Assembly (NCBI GenBank): GCA_029552945.1
Contig: JAKPDD010000026.1
Location: forward strand, 1 to 60,794
Length of the DNA: 60,794 nucleotides
DNA from: Spirochaetota bacterium
GTDB taxonomy: Bacteria > Spirochaetota > GWB1-36-13 > JAKPDD01
Reading direction: 5' to 3'
Positions within the stretch are counted from its first letter, which is position 1, and every line of letters starts with the position of its first letter. Shown one piece after another: positions 8,191-17,061 of the stretch. The translations under genes were made by a program, and so were the position numbers. Under the pieces are notes generated by a model. The model did not search any database and had not been told where the DNA came from. It worked only from the letters and a program-made list of their open reading frames with translations.

Positions 8191-9120
8191 ATATTTTATT
8201 TGATAACCTAATACATTTCTTATTTTATGCTTAACAATCTCTTTTACTGCATCTCTTGCTGGTCCTAAATATTTTCTTGGATCAAACTCCTTAGGGTCTT
8301 TTGCTAACTGTTCTCTTATTGTTGCAGTCATAGCAAGTCTAAGGTCAGTATCTATATTTATTTTACATATTCCCATCTGTGCTGATTTTCTTAACATATC
8401 TTCAGGGACTCCCCTTGCATTATCGATTTTTCCACCATAATTATTTGCTCTTTCAACTATATACTGTGGTACTGAAGATGCTCCATGAAGTACGAGAGGG
8501 AAACCTTTTAATTTTTCTGCTATTGTTTTAAGCCTTTCAAAGTCTAATCTTGGTTCACCTTTAAACTTATAAGCTCCATGACTTGTTCCTATTGCTATTG
8601 CAAGTGAATCAATACCAGTTCTCTCTACAAACTCTACTGCCTGCTCAGGATCAGTAAATGTTGCCTCTCTCTCACTTACTTTTATATTATCCTCTACACC
8701 AGCTAATTTACCAAGTTCAGCCTCAACAACCACACCTTTACTGTGAGCGTAGTCTACCACTTTTTTAGTTAGTTTAATATTTTCTTCAAAAGGTAGTTTA
8801 GAGCCATCTATCATTACTGAAGTAAAACCATCATCTATACATTCTTTACAGATTTCGAATGTTTCACCATGGTCAAGGTGAATAACTATTGGTAATTCTG
8901 GATACATTGCAACTGCTGCTTCCGCAAGTTTTTTAATGTATATTGGACCTGCGTATTTTCTTGCTCCTGCTGATGCCTGGAGTATTACTGGTGATTTTTC
9001 TTCATAAGCAGCTTCAACTATTGCCTGAACTATTTCCATATTATTTATGTTGAAAGCTCCTATTGCGTATCCACCTTCATAAGCTTTTTTGAACATCTCT
9101 TTTGAAGTTACAAGTGGCAT
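8182..9120 (-). CDS. fba: Class II fructose-1,6-bisphosphate aldolase
   Basis: This 312-residue zinc-dependent glycolytic aldolase interconverts fructose bisphosphate with dihydroxyacetone phosphate and glyceraldehyde 3-phosphate. H-L-D-H-G at 81-85 supplies the catalytic Asp83 and a zinc-binding His84. G-T-S-H-G (His181) and L-H-G-A-S (His212) give the remaining metal ligands and phosphate loop, and N-I-D-T-D-L-R near residue 260 binds phosphate. Length is typical of the shorter class IIA/B forms. An AGGGGG ribosome site precedes the ATG. It is monocistronic and ends in a bidirectional terminator. Confidence 0.95.
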   Translation of the reverse strand: MPLVTSKEMFKKAYEGGYAIGAFNINNMEIVQAIVEAAYEEKSPVILQASAGARKYAGPIYIKKLAEAAVAMYPELPIVIHLDHGETFEICKECIDDGFTSVMIDGSKLPFEENIKLTKKVVDYAHSKGVVVEAELGKLAGVEDNIKVSEREATFTDPEQAVEFVERTGIDSLAIAIGTSHGAYKFKGEPRLDFERLKTIAEKLKGFPLVLHGASSVPQYIVERANNYGGKIDNARGVPEDMLRKSAQMGICKINIDTDLRLAMTATIREQLAKDPKEFDPRKYLGPARDAVKEIVKHKIRNVLGYQIKYKI

Positions 9121-9168
9121 TTATACCCCCTTAAATTTTTACTAATTATAATTTAACTATTTTAAATT

Positions 9169-10746
9169 TTATTTTAAAATTTGTAATAAAACTATACCTA
9201 CATCTCTTACCAGTGGTGCTGCTATCATCCCGCCTGTATAGTCTCCCACCGGTTTTCTTAGTACAGAGTATATAATATAGTATTTATTATTTTTAGGATT
9301 TTTTATTATACCAATAAAACTTGTGTTTGTATATTTGTATTTATTCTCTTTTGGATCAAATATTTGAGCAGTACCAGTCTTACCAGCAAGCCAAACTCCT
9401 TCAATGTTAGCATTTTTACCAGTTCCTCTTGTTACTACCTCTCTCATAAAACTTAAAATTTTATTAGTAGTTGAAGTTTTTAATATTTTTTTTTCTTTTT
9501 CTATTGGGAATATTTCGATTGTGTCCATATTATATATTGTTCTATCAATTATTCTTGGTTTTACTATTATTCCACTATTTGTTATTGCTGTATATGCTTT
9601 TACAAGTTGTATTGGTGTTACTCCTATTTCTTGCCCTATAGATATAGCAATTTTTGAAGCATATGTCATTTTTTGAGGTATCCTTAATATACCATTTTCT
9701 TCACCAGGCAATAATATTCCAGTTTTTTCTCCAAATCCATAATCTTTTAATATTGTGTAAATTTCTGTTTTTGTAAGTCTTTGTGAAAATAAAGCCATCC
9801 CTATATTACATGACTTAACAATAATATCTTTTATATTAACAATTCCGTGATTTTCCATATCTCTTATTATTACACCATTAATGTCTTCTGTTCCTTTACA
9901 ATTTAACCTTTCTGTTTCATTAACAAGATTTTTTTCGATAAGGTATGCCATTATAAGTGGCTTGAAAGTAGAACCTGGTTCATCAATGTGAGAAATAGCA
10001 AGATTTTTAAATATTTCTATATTATATCTTTTAAAATTGTTGGGGTCAAAGTTTGGGAAATTTTCCATAGCAATTATGTTACCTGTATCTGATTCAAGAA
10101 CAATAGTTGAAATACTCTCAGGTCTATATTTATTATAATAATCTTTCATTATTTCAAAGACTCTTTTTTGTAGGTTCATATTTATTGTTAAAACAATATC
10201 TTTTCCTGTTAATGGCTCATCAATTGTTATATTGGAGTTTCTAAGGTATTTATCTGCTGAATATTCTATTCCGTTTAGTCCAAAACCATCTATTCCTACA
10301 AAGCCTACAATATTTGATGCTATGTTTTCATATGGATAAACTCTAAGATACTCCTTTATAATACCTATTCCAGGGAGTTCATAAGCTTTTACGGTATGGT
10401 AAATATTTTCATCACCAAATCTTACTAACCATACGAATCTCTTATTTAAGTTTAAAAATTTTTCTTTAAAAGAAAAACTTAAATTAATATTTTTAATTAA
10501 TTCTTCATATTCTTTTTCTCTATTCCAATCTATTAATTTTGGATCTATATATATAGAGTATTTCTTTAAACTAACTGCTATAAGATTCATATCTGAAGAG
10601 AATATTGAACCTCTTAAACTATTTATATTCTCATATTTATCATATTTGGCAGATGATAGAGAATGGTTAAGTAACGATCCAGATATTATTAAAAATAATA
10701 ATGTAATAACTATCTCTAAAAATGAAATCCTAACTTTTTTTTTCAT
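9169..10746 (-). CDS. Class B penicillin-binding protein (FtsI/PBP2-type transpeptidase)
   Basis: This 525-residue inner-membrane peptidoglycan transpeptidase has one N-terminal membrane helix (about residues 9-28), a PBP-dimer domain, and a C-terminal transpeptidase domain with all three active-site motifs: S-T-F-K with Ser259, S-C-N at 312-314 and K-T-G at 456-458. There is no PASTA domain. I start at the ATG at 10744-10746: AAGAGGT (10750-10756) lies just upstream, whereas an in-frame TTG at 10770 has no ribosome site. Length and motif spacing favour FtsI of the division septum over elongation PBP2. It lies away from the ftsQAZ cluster. Confidence 0.85.
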   Translation of the reverse strand: MKKKVRISFLEIVITLLFLIISGSLLNHSLSSAKYDKYENINSLRGSIFSSDMNLIAVSLKKYSIYIDPKLIDWNREKEYEELIKNINLSFSFKEKFLNLNKRFVWLVRFGDENIYHTVKAYELPGIGIIKEYLRVYPYENIASNIVGFVGIDGFGLNGIEYSADKYLRNSNITIDEPLTGKDIVLTINMNLQKRVFEIMKDYYNKYRPESISTIVLESDTGNIIAMENFPNFDPNNFKRYNIEIFKNLAISHIDEPGSTFKPLIMAYLIEKNLVNETERLNCKGTEDINGVIIRDMENHGIVNIKDIIVKSCNIGMALFSQRLTKTEIYTILKDYGFGEKTGILLPGEENGILRIPQKMTYASKIAISIGQEIGVTPIQLVKAYTAITNSGIIVKPRIIDRTIYNMDTIEIFPIEKEKKILKTSTTNKILSFMREVVTRGTGKNANIEGVWLAGKTGTAQIFDPKENKYKYTNTSFIGIIKNPKNNKYYIIYSVLRKPVGDYTGGMIAAPLVRDVGIVLLQILK

Positions 10747-10848
10747 TTTACCTCTTGACTTTTTTACCAATTTTTATATAATTATTTTTTAGGTTATCAA
10801 AATTTATAATTATTTTTTAAATGATAATAATTTTTAAAAGGAGTGTAT

Positions 10849-11208
10849 GTGTTAGAACAAAGATCTAGTGATAGATATAGAGTAATCTGGAAAGTTTATT
10901 TAAAAACAGATACAAAATACAAGTTTATAGGTTTTCTTATGGATATAAGTCAGGGGGGAGCAAGATTTTTTATAGAAAAAATAAGTGAATTCAGACCTGA
11001 AAAAGAATCTGAGTTTACTGTTCTTATAAAACCACAAGAGGACCTTAAAATAAAAGAACTTGTTATAAAAGTTAAGTGTAAGTGGTATAAAGAGTGGAGC
11101 AGTGACAGTGATACTTATGAGTTGGGTGTTGAGTTTGTAAAAACAGACCCTGGAGAAAATAATATTATTAGTAATTTTATAGAAGAGTTTAAGAAATTAA
11201 AGAGATAA
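10849..11208 (+). CDS. PilZ-domain protein, probable c-di-GMP receptor
   Basis: This 119-residue cytoplasmic protein is essentially one PilZ domain. The N-terminal R-S-S-D-R-Y-R-V provides the RxxxR c-di-GMP-binding loop, and D-I-S-Q-G-G-A provides the (D/N)xSxxG motif about 25 residues later. Both ligand-binding motifs are intact, so binding is expected. I start at GTG 10849, since AAGGAG (10838-10843) is five bases away; a GTG at 10843 overlaps that site. In spirochaetes PilZ proteins often modulate motility, but no partner is adjacent here. Confidence 0.8.
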   Translation: MLEQRSSDRYRVIWKVYLKTDTKYKFIGFLMDISQGGARFFIEKISEFRPEKESEFTVLIKPQEDLKIKELVIKVKCKWYKEWSSDSDTYELGVEFVKTDPGENNIISNFIEEFKKLKR

Positions 11209-11241
11209 ATTATTATTAATATAAAGCTGAAATTTTTTAAA

Positions 11242-12009
11242 TCATTTATTATTGTTTTTTTCAGAGTATTCTATTATAAGATATTTGAAGTTATTTATGG
11301 TTAGCCACTGGGTATCATTAATTTCTTTTGTTATGTTATTATTTAATAGAATAGCCTGGGTAAGATATCTAAATGCAGTATCTGGCTCTTTTGCTCTGTA
11401 ATATTCATATAAGAAATAATTACAATAATCTTTTTTATAGTTCATTTGCATGGATTTTATAAAGTAATCTATTTTTTGATCATCGAGTCTATTTTTAGCC
11501 CTATAATATAGACCTAATATAAAATATGCTAATGCATAGTTTCTAGGGTTTATCAATTTGGCTTTATAACTTTTTTCTTTTAATTCCTCATACTCATTTA
11601 TTATAGAGTTTAAGTTTGCTATGGCAAGATTGTCATTTTCAAGTTCAAAATATATTGTTGACAACATATATTTTGCTTTTAGTTTATCAACTAGATATTT
11701 AAAATATTTATCTTCTTCACAAGCAGACTTAAGGTCAGTAAGTGCCTCTTTGTATAATCCTTTTATATATTTTATCTCTCCTATTCTATAAAAACATTCT
11801 CCACACTTTTCGTTTAGTATTATAGCATATTCGTAGTTTTTTATTGCATTTTCAAAATCACCTTTATTTCTATACATGTCCCCCATAGATTTATAATAAA
11901 AATAGGGTTTATCTATACCAAATCTTTTTATTATGTTTTTCTTTACTTCAGCATTGACTGTATTAACAATATTAATAATTATAATCAGTAAGTAAATAAT
12001 TCTTTTCAT
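11242..12009 (-). CDS. Exported TPR-repeat protein
   Basis: This 255-residue protein has a signal peptide (about residues 1-20, ending V-N-A-E). Tetratricopeptide repeats follow, the clearest at about 38-71 (M-G-D-M-Y-R-N-K-G-D-F-E-N-A-I-K-N-Y-E-Y-A) and 72-105 (Y-R-I-G-E-I-K-Y-I-K-G-L-Y-K-E-A), with weaker ones after 115. These are protein-protein scaffolds, here on the periplasmic side. No enzymatic domain is seen and I cannot name a partner. It lies downstream of the LysM gene on the same strand, so the two may form an operon with an envelope role. Confidence 0.65.
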   Translation of the reverse strand: MKRIIYLLIIIINIVNTVNAEVKKNIIKRFGIDKPYFYYKSMGDMYRNKGDFENAIKNYEYAIILNEKCGECFYRIGEIKYIKGLYKEALTDLKSACEEDKYFKYLVDKLKAKYMLSTIYFELENDNLAIANLNSIINEYEELKEKSYKAKLINPRNYALAYFILGLYYRAKNRLDDQKIDYFIKSMQMNYKKDYCNYFLYEYYRAKEPDTAFRYLTQAILLNNNITKEINDTQWLTINNFKYLIIEYSEKNNNK

Positions 12010-12068
12010 AAAATGTATACTTTTTTATTTTTTATTTTAAAAATATAAAATATTAATTTAAAATTAAA

Positions 12069-12731
12069 CTACATATTTGGTATTAGTATTACTTGCCCTG
12101 GTAAAATAAGATTAGGATTAGTTAAAGTATTATTTACTGCAATTATATTAATAGTTTTAACACCCATTTTTTGTGCTATTTTCCATAAAGCATCACCTTC
12201 TTGTACGGTATATTCTGAAACTATATAAAGATTTTTGTCTGGTTTTACTTTATATCTTTTTAAAGCTTTCCAATTATAGTTTTTGTAATCTATATATTTT
12301 TTATCTACTATATTTTCTTTTATTGTTTTTTCTTGTTTTTCTACCTTTTTTGTCTTTTCTTTTTCCTTAATTGATTCTTTAACTTCTTTAATATCTTTTT
12401 CTGTTTTCTTTATCTCTTTTTCTTCCTCTTTTTTAGCAATAGTTTTTGCATCTTTTATATTATCTTTTTCTTTTGTAATCTCTTTATTTTCAGTTGGTTC
12501 AATTTTTTTAGGTTCAATTTTTTCTTCTGTATCTGTAATTGTTTTTTGTTCTTTTTCTGTTATGTCAGATATGATTGGCTTTATATCAACTACCTTAACA
12601 TCTGTTTTATTGTTTGTAATTATTACAACTACCATTAATATTAATGATATAAATGCAAGAAGATATATTATCCAGTCAAGCTTTTTGCTTTTTTTTCTTA
12701 CTTCAACTTCTTGTGTTCTTTTTTCTACCAT
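12069..12731 (-). CDS. Membrane-anchored LysM protein with a Lys/Glu-rich linker
   Basis: This 220-residue protein has a short charged cytoplasmic N-terminus, one transmembrane helix at about 20-40, and a roughly 110-residue low-complexity linker of Lys, Glu, Thr and Ile that could span the periplasm. One C-terminal LysM domain at about 174-218 (Y-T-V-Q-E-G-D-A-L-W-K-I-A ... P-G-Q-V-I-L-I-P) follows. It should tether the inner membrane to peptidoglycan. GGAGG precedes the ATG. Upstream, the element TTTTCGGA (12788-12795) is also found upstream of the flagellin gene. Confidence 0.75.
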   Translation of the reverse strand: MVEKRTQEVEVRKKSKKLDWIIYLLAFISLILMVVVIITNNKTDVKVVDIKPIISDITEKEQKTITDTEEKIEPKKIEPTENKEITKEKDNIKDAKTIAKKEEEKEIKKTEKDIKEVKESIKEKEKTKKVEKQEKTIKENIVDKKYIDYKNYNWKALKRYKVKPDKNLYIVSEYTVQEGDALWKIAQKMGVKTINIIAVNNTLTNPNLILPGQVILIPNM

Positions 12732-13058
12732 TTTATTTTCCTCCAGATTGTTAAATATTTTTTAAAACTTAAATAACACATCAAACATTTTCGGAAATAA
12801 TTCAAAACTGTTAATATTTACCCTAATTTTTATGAGAATAAAATACTTTTAATAATTTACTTTATATATTATTGTTTTAATTTTATAATTTTAATTTTTA
12901 AATTTTAACTTTAAAAGTTTTAATTTAAAATAAATTATTTAAAATAAAAATTTTAAAATTTTACTTTAACTTTTTTATTTCAAATTTTCAATTACATAAT
13001 AAAAAATATTTTTTTATAATTTTTATTACATTAAAACTTATAAGCTTGAAAAGATGAT
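12732..13058. other. Very AT-rich divergent intergenic region
   Basis: 327 bases lie between the LysM gene (-) and flhB (+). Most of it is runs of A and T with many trivial short inverted repeats. The only element I can single out is TTTTCGGA at 12788-12795, a possible sigma-28-type -10 on the minus strand. No RNA gene or small ORF is evident. Confidence 0.5.
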
Positions 13059-14222
13059 ATGAAAAGTATGGGAATATTTGATAACAATTTATTTTTTACT
13101 AATAAAAATATAGAACTCGATAAATACATAAATAATTATTGCTTTAATATTCAAATTTTTGCCTCACCTGAAGATGAAGGAAGAACAGAAGAACCGACTG
13201 AAAGAAAGAGAAGAAAAGCAAGAGAGGAAGGTAATGTTGCAAAGTCACAGGACCTTGTCTCTGCCTTTGTATTTCTATTTAGTTTCTGGACATTATGGTT
13301 TTTAGCTAAGACAATAATAAAAAGTCTTAAAGAATATTTTCTATACACTTTTTCTAACTTAAATCAACCATATTCATATAGTAATGTTACATCATCAATC
13401 CTTGACTTTTCATTTTTTTTCTGGAAATTAATAGGTCCAGTAATATTTGCTGCTGTAATAATTGGATTTCTTGTTAACGCTTTTCAAGTTGGTTTTATGT
13501 TTGCACCAAAAGCTATTGTTCCTAAGTTTAGTAAAGTATCTTTTACTTTATCTAAATTAAAAGAACGTGTTTTAATGTCAAAAACTGTTTTTACTAACTT
13601 TATTTTTTCTTTGATAAAGTTTATATTACTACCTATCATATTTTTTATAATCCTTAAATCAGAAATAACAGAAATAATGAACCTTGGATTTATGGGAATA
13701 AGTCCATCTATAGACTTTATTGGTAATATGATATTAAAGTTGTTTAATTCTACCGGTATATTGCTTCTTGCTATTGCTATTCCAGACTATTTTATTAAAA
13801 AGAAACATTATGAAGATTCTCTTAAAATGACAAAGGAAGAATTAAAAAGAGAGTTCAAAGAAGAGGAGGGAGATCCACTTATAAAGGCTGAAATAAGAAA
13901 GATGTATATGTCTATACTTAACAAAAAGAATATAAGAAAGAGGGTGCCTGAATCTGACTTTGTTGTAACAAACCCGACTCACTATGCTGTAGCAATAAAA
14001 TATGATATGATGGAAATGAGTGCTCCTATTGTTATGGCTAAAGGTGAGGAGCAGGAGGCTTTATTAATCAAAGAAATTGCAAAAGAACATAATGTCCCTA
14101 TTATAGAAAATCCACCTTTAGCAAGGCAGCTATATAATTCAACTGAGGTTGGACAGGAGATACCCCCAGAGTTTTATGTTGTAGTTGCAGAAATATTGAT
14201 ACAGATAGGTAAGTTTAAATAA
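13059..14222 (+). CDS. flhB: Flagellar export switch protein FlhB
   Basis: This 387-residue inner-membrane component of the flagellar type III export gate switches export from rod/hook to filament subunits. The E-D-E-G-R-T-E-E-P-T-E segment (38-48) and R-K-A-R-E-E-G-N-V-A-K-S are the conserved FlhB start. They are preceded here by a nearly 40-residue extension. Four hydrophobic helices follow (about 66-90, 118-150, 178-200 and 222-245), then the cytoplasmic domain with the autocleavage motif N-P-T-H at 305-308. The extension resembles the 'LQWFAAEDEGRTEEPTE' start known from spirochaete FlhB. The export genes that usually surround it are absent here. Confidence 0.95.
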   Translation: MKSMGIFDNNLFFTNKNIELDKYINNYCFNIQIFASPEDEGRTEEPTERKRRKAREEGNVAKSQDLVSAFVFLFSFWTLWFLAKTIIKSLKEYFLYTFSNLNQPYSYSNVTSSILDFSFFFWKLIGPVIFAAVIIGFLVNAFQVGFMFAPKAIVPKFSKVSFTLSKLKERVLMSKTVFTNFIFSLIKFILLPIIFFIILKSEITEIMNLGFMGISPSIDFIGNMILKLFNSTGILLLAIAIPDYFIKKKHYEDSLKMTKEELKREFKEEEGDPLIKAEIRKMYMSILNKKNIRKRVPESDFVVTNPTHYAVAIKYDMMEMSAPIVMAKGEEQEALLIKEIAKEHNVPIIENPPLARQLYNSTEVGQEIPPEFYVVVAEILIQIGKFK

Positions 14223-14267
14223 AGAATTTTAATTTTTCACTTGAAAATATAAAAGTAAGGTTTTAAA

Positions 14268-15110
14268 TTGAAATTAAATTACAGAAAAAACACTTTAGAT
14301 ATATCGAATAAATTAAAATCAGAAATTGCTATAAGAAGGGCAAGGTTTGCTAAAATTTATGATTATGATGGAAATAAGTTTTTTGACTTTTATCTTTTCG
14401 ATGGAAGTATAATATTTGGATATAACTATAAGCCAATATCAAAGATTTTGAAAAATACAATAAGTTATGGTTTTTTAAACTATTACCCTAACCATCTTGA
14501 ATTAAGGGCGAAGAAAATTATAAAATCAGTTTACCCAGGATATGAGTTCTACTTTTTTTATAGCTTGGATTCTATCAAAAAATGGTTTTATAATTCTGGT
14601 ATAGAACCAGTTTTTATTACATACAATCAATATAGTGAAAATATTGATAATAGTTCTATTTTATATTTGGGAAATAGAACATTAAGAACAAATTTTAAAC
14701 CAGAAATAAAATACATAATTTTATCACCTGCAATTGCTAATGGGCTTGAAGTTTATGCCTTTGGGATAAGGGAGTCAGAGGATTTATATGTTAAAGAAGA
14801 CAAATTACCTCTTATATACTACCAGTCTATAATAACCACAATATCTGAGTACATTAAATATAAAGATATTTTTGACAATATATATTTGAAAAAACTTTTT
14901 GATTATAAAAATAATATTAACTATCTTGGGGGTGGTATTTTTACTTTAAATGACTTAAATATTTCAGAGTTTAGGGATATTTTATTTAAACATTGTATTT
15001 ATATTGAAAAAGGACAGAATGAAATATTTTTATGTTTAAAGACTGAAGAACATCAAATAAAGTATCTTTTTAAAGTTTTAAAAAAAATAAAAAATGGAGT
15101 GATAGAATAA
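14268..15110 (+). CDS. Degenerate class III aminotransferase-like protein lacking the PLP lysine
   Basis: This 280-residue protein starts at TTG 14268, with TAAGG seven bases upstream. Its N-terminal third looks like fold-type I class III aminotransferases (glutamate-1-semialdehyde aminomutase type): Y-D-Y-D-G-N-K-F-F-D-F at 31-41, then a G-Y-N-Y-K-P segment at 51-56. At 152-166, L-S-P-A-I-A-N-G-L-E-V-Y-A-F-G aligns with the usual 'x-G-K-A-I-A-N-G-x-P-x-S-A-x-G'. The Schiff-base Lys is Pro154, so PLP catalysis as in the family is not expected. It is about 140 residues shorter than active enzymes, with the middle domain reduced. It is the first gene of the murG-ddl-ftsQAZ run and abuts murG (TAATG). 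Confidence 0.6.
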   Translation: MKLNYRKNTLDISNKLKSEIAIRRARFAKIYDYDGNKFFDFYLFDGSIIFGYNYKPISKILKNTISYGFLNYYPNHLELRAKKIIKSVYPGYEFYFFYSLDSIKKWFYNSGIEPVFITYNQYSENIDNSSILYLGNRTLRTNFKPEIKYIILSPAIANGLEVYAFGIRESEDLYVKEDKLPLIYYQSIITTISEYIKYKDIFDNIYLKKLFDYKNNINYLGGGIFTLNDLNISEFRDILFKHCIYIEKGQNEIFLCLKTEEHQIKYLFKVLKKIKNGVIE

Positions 15111-16141
15111 TGAATAAAAATATAATAATAGCAGGGGGAGGGACTTTTGGGCATATAAGACCAGCCCTTACTATTAAAAACTGGTTGGAAGATATTGGTT
15201 TTAATGTTTTTTATTCATGTGCTGAAAGGGATAAAAAGTTTCCTTTCTTTCATAAGGAGAAAAACATTTTTCCAATTAAACTAACAGGATTGCCAAGGAC
15301 AAAGAATATATTTAAATTGATACTATTCTTTTTTAAGTTGTTTTCTGCAATTTTTAAGGCTTTTTTAATCTTACTTAAGATAAAGCCAACTATAATAATA
15401 ACAACTGGGGGATTTGTCTCTTTTCCTTATCTATTATTAGCCAAAATATTTAGAAAACCTTATTTTATATTTGAGCAAAACTCTATTCCTGGGCTTGCTA
15501 ACCGTCTGTTTTTTAAAAGTGCAAAAAAAGTTTTTTTATCTATTCCGTTAAAAGGATATGAAAACTTAACTAATTTTATTTTATCTGGTAATCCTATAAA
15601 TGTTAAAGTTTATAATAAAGAAGATGCAGCCAAAATATTGGGAATTGATTTTTATGATAATAAAAAATATATTTTAGTTTTTGGTGGTAGCCAGGGAGCT
15701 AAAACAATAAATAATATTTTTTTATCAAATATTGAGAGTTTGAAAAAATTATCTGATTATATGTTTATTTTAGTTACAGGGGATGATACTAAAGTAGTGG
15801 ATGAAAATATTATTACATTTAAGTTTATAGAAGATATGGGTGCTGCTTATTCTTTATCAGATTTTATTATATCAAGAGCAGGTGCAAGCACTGTTTCTGA
15901 GGTTATATATTTTCAAAAACCAACAATTTTTATTCCTTATCCTTATGCTACTGAAAATCATCAATTTTATAATGCTAAGTTCGCTTTAGAAAATATTAAT
16001 GGTATTATAATAGATGAGAAAGATATTAATTTTGATATAATTATTAATTCTTTAAAAAAGTTAGATAATACCGAAAAAATAATAGTGAATAAATATGACA
16101 CAAAAAAAATTGTAATTGATGAGGTATTAAAATGGATTTGA
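15110..16141 (+). CDS. murG: UDP-GlcNAc:lipid I GlcNAc transferase
   Basis: This 343-residue membrane-associated GT-B glycosyltransferase makes lipid II from lipid I in peptidoglycan synthesis. The N-terminal glycine loop reads G-G-G-T-F-G-H (9-15) with the conserved His15. One Gly of the standard GGTGGH is Phe here, which is unusual. A second-domain loop F-G-G-S-Q-G-A-K-T-I-N-N, the donor-binding S-R-A-G-A-S-T-V-S-E, and P-Y-P-Y-A-T-E-N-H-Q are all present. The start codon overlaps the previous stop by one base, and its own end overlaps ddl by 10 bases. Confidence 0.93.
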   Translation: MNKNIIIAGGGTFGHIRPALTIKNWLEDIGFNVFYSCAERDKKFPFFHKEKNIFPIKLTGLPRTKNIFKLILFFFKLFSAIFKAFLILLKIKPTIIITTGGFVSFPYLLLAKIFRKPYFIFEQNSIPGLANRLFFKSAKKVFLSIPLKGYENLTNFILSGNPINVKVYNKEDAAKILGIDFYDNKKYILVFGGSQGAKTINNIFLSNIESLKKLSDYMFILVTGDDTKVVDENIITFKFIEDMGAAYSLSDFIISRAGASTVSEVIYFQKPTIFIPYPYATENHQFYNAKFALENINGIIIDEKDINFDIIINSLKKLDNTEKIIVNKYDTKKIVIDEVLKWI

Positions 16142-17061
16142 GATCTTTTAATATAGGTGTATTAATGGGTGGTTTTTCATCAGAAAAGGATGTTTCTTTG
16201 AGGTCTGGCGAAAATGTTTATAAGACACTTAAAGCAGGTGGTTATAATGTTTATAAAATAGATGTTGGAAATGACTTTATAGACTCTATAAAAGACCTTA
16301 GTATAGATATTGCTTTTAATGTATTACATGGTTATTTTGGTGAAGATGGTAGAATACAGGCAATACTTGATTTTCTTGGTGTTGCATATACTGGATCTGG
16401 TTATGAGGCTAGTTTTATAGGAATTAATAAGGTTATGTGTAAAATAATTGCACAAATGATAGGAGTAAAAACAGCTGAGTTTAAGCTTGTGAATAAAATT
16501 GATGATATTTATTCTTTTGGATATCCTTGTATAGTTAAACCAATTAATGAGGGTTCGAGTATAGGAGTTACACTTATTGAATCTAATGAAGACTTGGATA
16601 AGTTTAAGAATAATTTTAAACCTAATAATTTTTTTGTTGAAAGATTTATAAAGGGAAAAGAGATAACAGTTGGGTTATTAGATAATGGTGATACTCTTAT
16701 AAAGCTACCTATATTACAACTTGTTCCTAAAAATAGATTTTATGATTATGAAGCGAAATATGTTAAAGGTATGACTGATTTTATTCTCCCTGCAGAATTA
16801 ACAAAAGAGGAAGAGAATAGGGCATATGACTATGCTCTAAAAGTTCATAAACACTTAGGTTGTTTAGGTGCAACAAGGAGTGATTTTATTGTAGGAAATG
16901 ATGATATATATTTTCTTGAGATAAATACTAATCCAGGAATGACGGATACAAGTGATATTCCTGCCCAGGCCAAAGCTTACGGTATGAGTATGCTCCAGTT
17001 ATGTGAGTTTATATTATCATCTTCTTTAAAGAGGTTGAATATTGAAAAAAAGTTTTATTAA
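16132..17061 (+). CDS. ddl: D-alanine--D-alanine ligase
   Basis: This 309-residue cytoplasmic ATP-grasp enzyme makes the D-Ala-D-Ala dipeptide for peptidoglycan stems. The N-terminal M-G-G-F-S-S-E-K-D-V-S-L-R-S-G is the ligase signature. P-C-I-V-K-P-I-N-E-G-S-S-I-G-V is the ATP-grasp lid region. R-S-D-F and F-L-E-I-N-T-N-P-G-M-T hold the metal-binding and D-Ala-binding residues. The Ddl-typical 'PG(M/L)T' favours D-Ala over D-lactate or D-serine products. The ATG lies within murG's end, preceded by GAGG. Confidence 0.93.
   Translation: MDLRSFNIGVLMGGFSSEKDVSLRSGENVYKTLKAGGYNVYKIDVGNDFIDSIKDLSIDIAFNVLHGYFGEDGRIQAILDFLGVAYTGSGYEASFIGINKVMCKIIAQMIGVKTAEFKLVNKIDDIYSFGYPCIVKPINEGSSIGVTLIESNEDLDKFKNNFKPNNFFVERFIKGKEITVGLLDNGDTLIKLPILQLVPKNRFYDYEAKYVKGMTDFILPAELTKEEENRAYDYALKVHKHLGCLGATRSDFIVGNDDIYFLEINTNPGMTDTSDIPAQAKAYGMSMLQLCEFILSSSLKRLNIEKKFY

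Noticed and set aside
12732-13058. Numerous short AT inverted repeats, considered as an origin or regulatory array
   Set aside because: They are what near-pure A/T sequence gives by chance. There are no DnaA-box clusters and no adjacent dnaA or gyrase genes.
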